From assembly GCA_021234155.1 (NCBI GenBank), contig JAJEKV010000064.1:2480001-2544000 (forward strand): a DNA stretch of 64,000 nt, written 5' to 3'. A program made the position numbers and the translations under genes. Positions 24,651 through 34,276 of this stretch are shown one piece after another (position 1 is the first letter of the stretch; each line of letters begins with the position of its first letter). This DNA comes from Isoetes taiwanensis. Lineage: Eukaryota; Streptophyta; Lycopodiopsida; Isoetales; Isoetaceae. The notes under the pieces were generated by a model that saw nothing but the letters and a program-made list of their open reading frames with translations, ran no database searches and had not been told where the DNA came from.

Positions 24651-26455
24651 TCTGAATGGTTTAGGTAGGCTCTAATCCAACTATCAAGATCAAATCAAGG
24701 TAATTATTGCCTGAGATATATCAATGTCAGTACAGATGCTAAACAATTTAGCTGGTCTGATAATGCAAGCGATACATAATATAGGGGCTAAAAAATTTGT
24801 TCTGACCTCTCACAGCCCTGAGATGCCTCCCCATACCATAAATCTGATACGTAACAATGTGGTTAAAACAGAGGACTATACTTTCTCAACAAAGATGTTG
24901 AAGACTTCAACAAAGCTGTGAAAACCCAGATAGTACAAGAATAGTGATATATGCAAATTCATACAACTACATAGAAGCAGCAGTAAAAAACTCCGAAGCA
25001 TATGTTAAAAAAGCTCCACAATTCCATAATTCAAACCGTAACTTTGGATACAATTATAAAGTTTTGATTCAATTCAGAAAAAAGCTGTTAGCACCTTTTA
25101 GGTTTCTGAAACCGCATTGAATTTAATGCTGGAACTTAAATACACGAGCAAAGTTCGTCTTCTTATATCTGGTGACATATCCAACCTAAAGTAACTATTA
25201 ATTTGACAAATGCTACTATTATTATATGCCGGAAATCAAGTATTTAGATATCTTGGTGAATATAGCAAAAGTATCGCCAAGCTTCCACGTGAAGGACATA
25301 TGTTGTTAGTATCTTTGTTTTCAAGAGCAATGATGGCCTATAGGCAATGCATCAAATGCACAACCATTTTCGGATAATTCTACAAATGGTGTAATAATTT
25401 TACTTTCTTATTTTTCTAGCGTAAGCTAATAATCGATGAAATATATCATCTTTCTTTGTTTCAGCTCAAGCTAATAATTGATGACTATATCTATATCCAA
25501 TCACCGTGTCCTAAGAACACAATTCTTTGTACTTTTAGAACTTAGACATTCAAATGGGACACCAATCAATTCACGGCAATCCTATATGCCAATATTATCC
25601 TGTATGTCACTTGCATAATGGCTTCACTTCTTCGTCCCATTTTATCTCTCTTCCTATGCAAAGGGCAAGAAACCACCAACGAGCCTCATTTACTGACAAT
25701 GATTTAATAGAGACTTAGATAGAATATATCCACTAAGCTACGCAATTGAATGTGGCCTTACTTACCTAGATTTCTTCTAATGTCATATGCCTCCCAATAT
25801 TGTATCCATATCTCTCATGTTTGTATATATATATCTGCACGTGTAAAAGCAGATTACATTCTAGGAGGTCAGAGATGTGACATTCAATCAGGGTGTTGGA
25901 CTAAATGTAATAACAAACCGAACTGGATGTTATAACCATACCTAGATGCCATGTTCGTGGCAATAAAACTCCTTGCAAGCATAATTCAAACCTTAAAATA
26001 TGGCATTCCTTTCTTGTTTCCAATTAAATTGCACCTTGTATAGCCCATCAGTCATACACAAATTTTATATCATGTCGAGGCCTGTGAAAATAGATCAAAT
26101 TTTAGACACAAGCAATATTTTTGCGATTGATCTGATGTATAATGTCATTCTTATCTGGCTACATATTTCATGGGTGCTCCACTAACGTTATTCCTGAGAT
26201 ATCCCTCCACATATAGTGTGTTTGCCTGAAAGAAGGACATTACGATCCTTTGTAACATCAGTCTGGTCCAGTTCAAAGATGGTTGGAGCAAGTGTGATAA
26301 AAATGAAAGACATGTTCATGATAGTAAGGCTCTTAGGAAGCTTTTTGGAGGATATCTTCTATATCCTCTTTTCTTACCTCCACTTCCAAAGCCCCAAAAA
26401 GATATCCTAGGTACTTCAGAAGCTACCAGAATCTCAGGTGCCTCAAAAGCTACCA
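24651..26455. other. Unit interior without recognised gene
   Basis: Short frames are shared with copy B (for example 26000-26185 and 49520-49705, identical 61-residue frames starting MAFLSCFQLNCTLYS), but no domain is recognised. AT-rich and intron-like. Confidence 0.4.
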
Positions 26456-26457
26456 GA

Positions 26458-27365
26458 TTGCTCAAGTATTGTATGCAAGAATCGTGCTGTAGCGGAATAG
26501 GTAAGAATGGAGCAATGATGTCCTTTAGTACCAAAGCTTCTAAGCTGGAACGTATTGCAAAAACAAGTACAGCAGAGCATGTGCTGAGTGAATTAGAAAC
26601 CAAACTCAGTGATGAATCTAGTAATACCATATGTGAGCTGCAAGCAAAGATTACGACTTTAGGCACTAAAATTGAAACAGCAGAGGGCTTAGTAAATGAG
26701 GTAGGGGATAAATTATCTAAAACCGAAAGCAGGGTATCAGAGCTAGAAACAGAACTTCATGCGTCAGGCACAAAGCTTAGGGCCGCTATGGTAACAAAGT
26801 TTGAGGCGAAACTAGCCCAAGAGAAAGAATGTATGTCCACTTTGAAAAATAAGGTTGTGGAGCTAGAAAACTCACTTCAAGCCATTGTTGGAAAAGCTAA
26901 TACAACAGAGCGAAGTGACAGACTTAGAAACCCAACTCTCAAAAGCAGCAGGGCAGTCACGAAATGCAACTTTCGGTTCCCTTGCGGCAGGTGAACAAAA
27001 GATCTCTAAGCTTGAAGAACTGCTGAAAGTATCCTCTCTAAAAGCCGAGGCAGTAGAAAGTAAATTGTGCGAGCTTAAAAAGAGTTACTGAGGAGCACGT
27101 GAAAAAGATCTCTCAAACCTTGAATAAGTTCCTAAAAGAGCCTCCGATAAATCTGATACAACGGAGGCAGAGTTGGCCCAAGCTAAAAACAATGTTTCTT
27201 ACTTGGAAGCTCAAATTGCAGAGTTAAAAACAAAATATGATACAACCCAGAGTAAAGAAGCAGATTTACGTACCAAATTAGCAAAGATAAGGACGAGCTG
27301 TCCGTGTTGGAACTTGAAAAAGCTGATAAATCGGAGGTTAAAGCTGCAGAACTGGAAATAGAGTA
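26458..27365 (+). pseudogene. Coiled-coil protein segment, copy A
   Basis: The main frame (178 residues from 26458) reads as an almost continuous heptad coiled coil: LSELETKLSDESSN, ICELQAKITTLGTKIE, VSELETELHASG, MSTLKNKVVELENSLQ. It then shifts frame near 26905 into LETQLSKAAG, ISKLEELLKVSS and AEAVESKLCELKKSY, and again beyond 27150 (YLEAQIAELKTKYDTTQSKE). The total coil would be about 300 residues, as in plant cytoskeletal or organelle-tethering coiled-coil proteins, but I do not recognise a family. The frameshifts fall at CAG-type sites (for example around 26900-26960), so the gene could be intact in reality. An equivalent lies in copy B at 50030-50885. Confidence 0.55.
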
Positions 27366-28100
27366 ACCGGAACTCTGTACGAATTTCGGAAAGGGCATGT
27401 CCATTTGGCAGTTTAAGAAGATCCAAAATCTCACTCTTTTTTGCTTCTAGAGCTTTCAACGCTTACAAGGCAAATTGCATCAAGAATGTCCAAGGCGTTA
27501 AGCAAGCAATGAAACAGAAAGCGATGAAACAGATCCAAGGCTTGCTCGCCTTTGGCGCTGGACGTCTACCAACCCGGACCTCTGCCAAACAGTTGCAAAT
27601 GTACCTGCAATTTTGCTTCCGCTGCCATGGATCGGCTGGAACGAAAGAAAAGGAAGCGTTCATGCCACTGCCATAGGCCCGAACAATCCCTACCGTCAGG
27701 CACATCCCAGGTGAATCGTTGCCGTCTAATTGTCACTGGGCCTCACAAAAACCCTAAAAAAGCCCAACTGATCGCATCCGCTTACATAGAATATTTCGGG
27801 GCATATTATCCTCAAAACAAATCCAAGCCTTCAAACCGTCACTCTTTTTGTCTCTGATTTTATTTTTTGTTCTACAGGTTAAAGATTCAGGTAGATTGGG
27901 GTTTTCGGCAGAGAAGACCTATCTTGGCTTTGGCAGTGCCAAATCGGCAGGATTATGGCCGATTTCATCCCTCCATAACTCTGTTTTCTTTTTATTTCAC
28001 AGGTTAAGCTTCAACCCATTCGTTTTTCAGCCCAGAGCAGACCGATTTGATATGCTTGGAGGATTCTGGCTTTTAATTGCTCTTAATCTATCTTAGTTAG

Positions 28101-29766
28101 TGTGACGTTCCAGGACAGTATACGGTCCCAGGACGTATACTGTACTGCCCCGTCACGCGTACACGCCACCCCGACTGACGTGTACGCCAACGTGTAGCTA
28201 GGCTAGTAGCCCTAGGGGGCAACGTGCAAGGAGTGTGCATTTATTAATGTGCACATTAAACAATGTGCACATTCACTTAGGTGCACATTTTCCCATATGG
28301 CCACTTCATGCCAAGTGGGCCACACCCATAGGTGCAATTAATGTGCACATCCTCCAATGTACACATTAATGTGGGCACACATTTCCATGTGGGCACATTT
28401 TGCCACCTATCCATTAAAGGCAAGTGGGCCCATTCCCAATTATCCCACATGCCTAAAGGGGATAATTGGAAACCCTAGCCAACCCCTTGTCTATTAAGGG
28501 AGGGAAACCCTAACTTGCCCAATTTTCGTTTCTAGGGTTTTGGAACTCTGTTTTGGCTGCCTCCACAGCCAAAACCGCCTCCCAGACTCTGCCTGAGAGA
28601 ATTGCACCCTTAGTTTCTCTTGATTCGAGCGTTTCAGCAGGATGGTCGAGCTCAGGTCAGGAGGAGTCCCTCAAGGATCGGGGGTATTTAGGCAATTTAA
28701 TAGCTTAAACCCTCCGTTAGCCATCGAATCGGTAGGGTTTAGCCTCTTAAATTGCCCATAGCAGCCCTCTAGATCTCTAGATAGCAGATTCTAACTAAAG
28801 AACCTAACTCTATGATGTAGATTAGATCTAGTTCTTTAGTTCTCTATGAAGTATATGGATGATGTATCTCTATGAACTCCTTGTATTGGGAAGGGGGGTA
28901 GAGACCCAAAGCTTTGTAGTTGATGCTCCTAGAGTAGCCTCTAGCACCTTGTAGATCAGAACATTGTACAAGAACCACACCAGGGTTGTGGGTGAAGGGG
29001 CAGGGACCGGCTAAGAAGGAGGTTCATGTCCCGACTCTTGAGCGATCCCTACGGTGTGTAAGGCCTACCAGGAATCATTGTGACTAGGTCTAATGGGTCA
29101 CCACTGAGTGCGGGTGAGGCATGGACTCGACAGAGTGAAGTGGTGTACACTTTCCAGTGGGGTTCGGTCGAATACACAGGCGGTGGCCCTCTAGTCACCT
29201 TGAGTCGGCATGTAGATCTCTGGAGGGAGTGATCCCTTCTGCCCCATCGGAACCGGGAGGATGAAACCTGTGAATAGCCCTTACGGCTATGCATCCCGCG
29301 GAACTCTGTCCCGACACTTTTCAGCCTACTCACGCAAAGTGTGCACGGGAGGGGCGGATGGAGTGGACAACCCTATGCCATGTTCATATGCCAGCCAAAT
29401 CCATTGCCATGAATTACATGCCCGCAAGGAACTCGGAGGCCCAAGCCGTCCGTCATTCCCTTGAGCCCGAGCCTTGGGTAGAACTCCCCATATGTATTGT
29501 GCTCACCTTGTTTATGCGGTGTATGATGGACCACCCTTCGAGGTGGATATATGCTTATGTTATATAACGACATGTATGTTTACGCTTCGCGACTAGGTAG
29601 GCCCCGAGGGGAGGCGGGGTAAAATGACCCCTTCACTCTTCCCAATGGAACCCGATCCACGGTTGCGGTGTTATGTGGAGGGCCCTCAGATCGGCATGGA
29701 GCCGGTATGGGGATGAACTCTGTTTGTATACGGTGAGTGCACCGTATACGAGTAGGGGACGTCACA
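28101..29766 (+). repeat. 5' LTR of the chromovirus
   Basis: It starts TGTGACGTTCC and ends GACGTCACA, giving short TGTGACG/CGTCACA inverted termini. The U3 part has several copies of TGTGCACATT (28220-28380), a near-palindromic repeat. The first ~95 bp differ strongly from the 3' LTR, whereas much of the interior is nearly identical. A TATA box was not assigned with confidence; R/U5 borders are unknown. Confidence 0.95.
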
Positions 29767-29767
29767 G

Positions 29768-29780
29768 TGGTATCAGAGCC
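29768..29780 (+). promoter_or_regulatory. Primer binding site, tRNA-iMet
   Basis: TGGTATCAGAGCC begins 2 nt after the 5' LTR and is the standard plant initiator-tRNA-Met complement, where minus-strand cDNA synthesis starts. Confidence 0.95.
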
Positions 29781-29973
29781 AAGTTCTTGGTGACCAAGAG
29801 CAAAGCACTGACCATGTTCCCAGTAGTACTAACTTGATAGGATCCTTAAACCTCGAAAAAATGGGAAAATTTTTTTCTCTTTTTTGTAGTTTTGCTAAGC
29901 TAGTAACAGTTAAAATGAATGAAAACGAAAAAAATATTAAGAATTGATGAGCCAACCTTCCAAAAGTAGGGTG

Positions 29974-30040
29974 GTCTCACACGTCGCGCCAGGGCAGATT
30001 TTGAGATTCTCAAAATCGGGCTGGGCGCAACGTGTGAGAC
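29974..30040. promoter_or_regulatory. Nested hairpin repeat H1 (module 1)
   Basis: A 67 bp inverted repeat. Outer arms are GTCTCACACGT...ACGTGTGAGAC, middle arms GCGCC...GGGCGC, inner arms ATTTTGAGA TTC TCAAAAT. The whole can fold on itself in DNA or RNA. It is the first of four copies. Confidence 0.9.
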
Positions 30041-30173
30041 ATTCAGCTTAAACGCTTAAAAAGTCATAAATCACAGTAAAATAACGTGATAAATCTAAAT
30101 TTAAGCTAAGAATCATTAGAATTGGCATGTTACATATTTTAAAAGTACAAAATTTAGTAGTGGGTCCCACCAT

Positions 30174-30238
30174 GTCTCACACGTCGCGCCAGGACAGATT
30201 TTGAGATTCTCAAAATCGGGGTATAGCAAATGTGAGAC
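30174..30238. promoter_or_regulatory. Nested hairpin repeat H2 (module 1)
   Basis: Second copy, starting exactly 200 bp after H1. Its left half equals H1 but the right middle arm has decayed (GGGGTATAGCAAATGTGAGAC), weakening the stem. Confidence 0.9.
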
Positions 30239-30312
30239 CTTGCTTAATTAGGGTTTTAGATGTTTTAAGCAACCCAAAAAGGTAGTTTAAAAGTTGACAT
30301 AAAATTGACCCC

Positions 30313-30320
30313 TATAAATA
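30313..30320 (+). promoter_or_regulatory. TATA box of module 1
   Basis: CCTATAAATAGACC has a canonical plant TATA core, 111 bp before the ATG at 30424. It is followed by a pyrimidine-rich stretch and GTCCTTAG, consistent with an internal Pol II promoter inside the retroelement. Confidence 0.65.
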
Positions 30321-30423
30321 GACCTAGACCCCTCCCATTTCCACGTTCTGTCCTTAGAAAAATTGTTCGTGTCCGCCAAGGCGATCTTCCGGCGCTTAGC
30401 TCCGATCGACGAATCAGCAAGTG

Positions 30424-31700
30424 ATGGCCCGCACGAAACAAACTGCCAGAAAGCCTCGTCGAAGCGATTCATCCAGCGCCAGCGGCTCTGGCCTCTTTCA
30501 GAGAGTCCTTCAAGAGCGCCTTTTCCAGAAGGCGAATCTTCTTCGGCGAAGATACGGGGATCGGATCGGGCGACCCACATGAATCATAGGCGGCGGCCAG
30601 CCCGGACATCATGCATCAAATCCTAGAGGAGATCGCGGTGGAGGAGGAGGAGAGGACCGAGGAGCAACGGGAGCCGAGGGCAGCCAATAGTTGAAGAGCA
30701 GCTCAGGATCGGAGACCCACCTACGGGGAAGAACGAGGGGAGGGAAGAAAGCTGGCCTAACCAACTTAGCCCCCGCAAGAAGCGCAGATCTTGCGCGCTT
30801 CATCCGCAAGTACGAGGCCAAGGAGCGCCGTCGTGAGCAAAGGACGAAGAGTCGGGAAGACGACCCGACCACAGCCAGCGGGCCAAAGAAGAGGAAGGCT
30901 AAAGCCATCAAAGCGGGCAAAAGAAAGGTTGTGAGGGTTGGTAAGCGAGGAACGAGGATCAACATCAACGAACCATCAGGAGAAGAGACCCCGCCTTCTA
31001 CCGACGCGATTGGACGAAGACTACGGCTCGGCATTGAGATGGAGCGAGTTCGTCAAAACCCCCTTTTGTAGAGAAGGAAGTGCCCCAAAGTTAGACAGCA
31101 GTAGCTTTGGTAGTAGCACAGCAGGAGGAGGCCGGACAGGCGGTGAAGCCCCCACCGTTCCCGACGTGGGATAGAGTTAAAGCCCCGCGGCCACAACGGG
31201 AGGCATATGTGATAGACCCCGGCCAAGGTCTATCGAAGAGGATCAGGGAGCACAACACCTACATGGAGAAGTGGGAGGCATACAATGCCTACTACCAAGA
31301 ACACAGGGTGAGAACGATTGAAGGCGGACACCCGACGAGGAGTCAGACCCTGAAGCCCCCTCCACCAAAGCCCAAGCCTCCCAGAGCACCAGGAAAGAAG
31401 CGGGCCGGCAAGAAGAAGTTGGAGAACAGAGCCCTCAAGGAAATCCGGCACTTCGAGGAGAAGTCTGGACTCTTGATCCCCCGGGCACCGTTTCAACGTT
31501 TGGTCCGCGAGGTTACGCAGGAGTATAATACAGACATGCGGGTGACGGATGAGATGCTGTTGTGCTTACAGGAAGCAGCAGAAGCGAAAATAGTGCAGCA
31601 TTTTGAAGATTCGACGGCCTGCACGGTACACGCAAAGAGGGTCACCCTCATGAGGCAGGATATGTATCTTGCCAGGCACATCAAGGGAGAACGCCCTTGA
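30424..31700 (+). CDS. Retroelement-encoded histone H3-like protein (frames broken)
   Basis: The ATG at 30424 opens MARTKQTARKPRRSDSSS, whose first ten residues equal the canonical H3 tail, with K4 and K9 kept and S10 replaced by Pro. This frame closes at 30582. Coding-like sequence continues in other frames: an acidic piece (IMHQILEEIAVEEEERTEEQ, ~30608-30670), a basic piece (30691-31071, with RGGKKAG and KKRKAKAIKAGKRK) and the last frame, 31107-31700. Its ~92 C-terminal residues are an H3 fold: ALKEIRHF (alphaN), APFQRLVREVTQEY (alpha1), TDMR (loop 1), LQEAAEA and HFED (alpha2), HAKRVTLM, then QDMYLARHIKGER. By eye about 47 of 91 residues match H3, with no loop-1 insertion of the CENH3 type. 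A long charged linker (~300 residues) separates tail and fold. Frame breaks may be real decay, introns or sequence errors. Confidence 0.88.
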
Positions 31701-31844
31701 ACTAATTGTAAATAAGGAACAATTTTGTTAATATAAAGAATTTTTGTGTAATTAATGTGTCTGATCTAGCTTAATTAAGTTAAGTTAGAGAATTCTAGTC
31801 TTTTGTTTTAGTTAATTTGGAGCTTTGAGCAAAATTGAGACGAT

Positions 31845-31911
31845 GTCTCACACGTCGCGCCAGGACAGATTTTGAGATTCTCAAAATCGGGTTGGGCGCA
31901 ACGTGTGAGAC
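31845..31911. promoter_or_regulatory. Nested hairpin repeat H3 (module 2)
   Basis: Third copy of the 67 bp inverted repeat, almost identical to H1 and with complete outer, middle and inner arms. It lies about 145 bp after the stop codon of the H3-like frame, past an AT-rich stretch (31705-31790) with AATATAAAG that may serve as the end of transcription unit 1. Confidence 0.9.
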
Positions 31912-32044
31912 CATGCCCAAAAGTGCCCAAAACAGCTCCAAATCGACCAAATAAGGGGTCAATTCTGCCCCTAATCGACGAGTTTAGTGGAATTACGACC
32001 TTAAATCACCCAAATTGATTAAGTCTAGCCCAATTGGGACCCAT

Positions 32045-32110
32045 GTCTCACACGTCGCGGGGACGTAAAAATGAGATTCTCAAAATCGGTCTGGGCGCAA
32101 CGTGTGAGAC
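32045..32110. promoter_or_regulatory. Nested hairpin repeat H4 (module 2)
   Basis: Fourth copy, again exactly 200 bp after the preceding one. The left middle part is altered (GCGGGGACGTAAAAATGAG), while the outer arms and right half are kept. The flank before it (GGGACCCATGTCTCAC) resembles that before H2 (GGGTCCCACCATGTCTCAC), indicating that the whole two-hairpin module was duplicated. Confidence 0.9.
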
Positions 32111-32289
32111 CTCGCATCATTTTCTTCACCAAATGATCTCCAGTTTGCTGCAATAGGTTCATTAGTGTTCTTAGCATGCCTTAAACCAAAAATTAGCCTC
32201 CAAACACTGAATTGCACCTCCTAATAGGTCAGAATCGCCCAACTCCAGTGAATTCTAGGTCATCCAAAAATTAGGGTTTTTCACTTTTC

Positions 32290-32297
32290 TATAAATA
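32290..32297 (+). promoter_or_regulatory. TATA box of module 2
   Basis: TTCTATAAATAGGCC lies 120 bp before an ATGGCC at 32410, mirroring the 111 bp between TATA box and ATGGCC in module 1. Both leaders share AGGCGATCTTCC upstream of the ATG. Confidence 0.65.
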
Positions 32298-32610
32298 GGC
32301 CATCACTTTTCATTGGGCACCCCGCAAGTTTGCTCTCCCCTTTGCTTAGGCGATCTTCCAGCTCCCGAGGCGCTCGCATCCGTTTGATACTCCCTTCCTT
32401 GCTAGATCAATGGCCACCGCCGACTTCACGCCGATGGTACGGTGCCCGGTGCCCATGCTGGCGAGATGTCAATGACATCTTCCAAGTCTTTGGCAAAGAA
32501 ATTGACATCAAGCTACGCTAAATGCAACCCCAAAGATATAGGCAAGTGCTAGCGAGTTTCAAGCTAGGGTAGGACCTTCCCTAGTTCAGGTTCCCCTTGC
32601 ATAGGCTATT

Positions 32611-33912
32611 TTGTCCCCGCCCATCCCTTCAAGCAGCCCAGGGGATGTCCCCAACATCGCCAAGTACCTAACCAACAAAGCGCCAAAGGCTGCCGGACTA
32701 CATGGTCCCCGACAGCCAACGGGACCAAGTACTTCTCCTACACCGGCCTTAGCCATCTTCTTATCCCACCGTGTCGACAACCCAACGGGGCAACCTCTAT
32801 CCCTCCGATGGAGGTGGACCCCATAGCGGTCTGAAGAAGAAGAGCGGATGCTTTGCAATATCGCCAGAGCGAGGAAGCGTAAAACGAGGAAGAAGAGGAG
32901 TCCGACGAAGATAAGTACACGGCAACAAGCACAACAGGAGATGATAAACTTCGAGCAGAGCCGGCAGAACATCAGGGTTGCTCCCCCACTCGGGTTAGGC
33001 ATCACAAGCCTAGCCCCGATCATCATCAACGGAGAGGAATATTTACTCCTCAGCGACATCCAGAACCTTCCCGAGTGCAGGGAGAGGGAGCTCAGATTGG
33101 ATGAACTACTCCACCAGCTACGGCAGTCAGACTTGGACGACTTCATCGTCCGGGGAGCCTCGGACTTTCCGCTTCAAGTGAGGGAAGCCGACACTTATAC
33201 AGGAGAGGCGACTTCAGATATACAGGCCTACAGCAGTATCAGGCAAATGATGGAGGAGCAAGAGCTGCCAACGGAGGAGGAGTTCCTCGCCCTCCAGGAA
33301 CAGATGGGGATCCGTGGGAAGACCACGAGCATTTTAATGCCGAGGCCTTCGACACCACCTCCATCAAGAGGAGAAGGAATCGACCTCAGACGAATCGACA
33401 CCATAATCGAAGACTACAGGGAACTCACCGAGATAGGGGTCGACGAATACGCGGGACGACATAGAACAGGAGGCCAATCCAGCGGAGAAGCTTCAGCGAC
33501 GCACAATGACAGGTCCCTGAGGTACTACCTGCCACTACTGCTAGATGGGAGGATAACGGTAGTACACCGCAAATTCAGCCCCAGGGGCGAGGAAGGAGTG
33601 TTCATGCTGATTGCACTCTCAGGCTTCGGCAGGCATGCTCGAATAGCAGCAAATGTCGACTATGCTGTCCTGGTCAAGAGAGCAATGGCACTTGACCTCT
33701 TCGACTTCGCCATACCACATCGACGTCAGGCGAGATTAGCGGTGGCTGTGGCTCTCACATCCGACCGCAGAGTGGAAGACTTGGCAAGAGCCTTGCAGGG
33801 CGGCTCGTCAGCAAGCGTCTTCAGGAACTTGGGTCATTCGGTAGGAACGGCCCAAGTTAAGAAGTTCCTTGAGGACAACCCGTCTTACCGGCGATTTCAA
33901 GACTACTCTTGA
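32611..33912 (+). CDS. Unknown basic protein of the retroelement's second module
   Basis: The frame from 32611 is interrupted by one TAG at 32824 and otherwise runs to 33912; the part after the stop is 354 residues from ATG 32848. The N-terminal part is Pro/Ser-rich. A strongly basic stretch (RARKRKTRKKRSPTK) resembles a nuclear localisation or nucleic-acid-binding segment. The middle is acidic and helical (LDELLHQLRQSDLDD). The C-terminal ~120 residues look folded (YYLPLLLDGRITVVHRKF, DYAVLVKRAMALDLFDFAIP, KKFLEDNPSYRRF). A shorter frame begins at the module's own ATG (32410, MATADFTPMV) and stops after 21 codons, so an intron or error may lie between. I recognise no domain, and it shows no H3 similarity. 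It ends 360 bp before the first gag-like frame. Confidence 0.7.
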
Positions 33913-34276
33913 TCCCGGAGACTTTTTGTACTAAAATATTACATAATATATGAATACAATCTCTGCTGCACTTTAAATGTTTTGTTGATGTAATTTTGCC
34001 CCACAGCTATACCAACAAACATAAACAATGCAAGAGAACAAGGAAAACTAACCATATAGCCATGAATTACTTGTGTATGCAGTTAGAGGCCTAGGCTCAG
34101 GGGAACGACAACGCCAAGACCTTAGGGAAGAGCAGACCCGCCCAGACCACCCCGGCAAGGAACCTATTTGAAGATATGGAACCCATGACCCGAGAGAGGA
34201 GGAGATATCCCGGATGAGGGGACGGACCTTGAGCAGATAAAGGCTCATTAGCCGCACAAGCGGGGAGCGGGTTTCG

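Larger units (their letters stand above)
18904..27842. repeat. Tandem duplication unit, copy A (~8.9 kb)
   Basis: The sequence from TCTCTTTTTGTCTCTGG (about 18903) to AACCGTCACTC (about 27843) is repeated in the same orientation from 27843 to about 51371. The junction between copies is at 27838-27846, where the unit end (CGTCACTC) meets the unit start (CTCTTTTTGTCTCTG) over a short shared CTC. The second copy has the same order throughout once two insertions are removed (13,320 bp and 1,335 bp including TSDs), leaving about 8.87 kb. Identity is very high outside clusters at CAG/CTG sites. The 5' 3.6 kb of the unit (to 22493) has no recognised gene apart from small exon-like pieces. Confidence 0.95.

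Noticed and set aside
29049..29767. Frames inside the LTRs
   Set aside because: They are not conserved in frame between the two LTRs and include the LTR end and PBS context.
31107..31700. Interpretation of the H3-like frame as a centromeric H3 (CENH3)
   Set aside because: Loop 1 has the same length as canonical H3, without the extra residues typical of CENH3, and the canonical MARTKQTARK tail upstream is unlike CENH3 tails. A divergent H3-type protein is the safer call.
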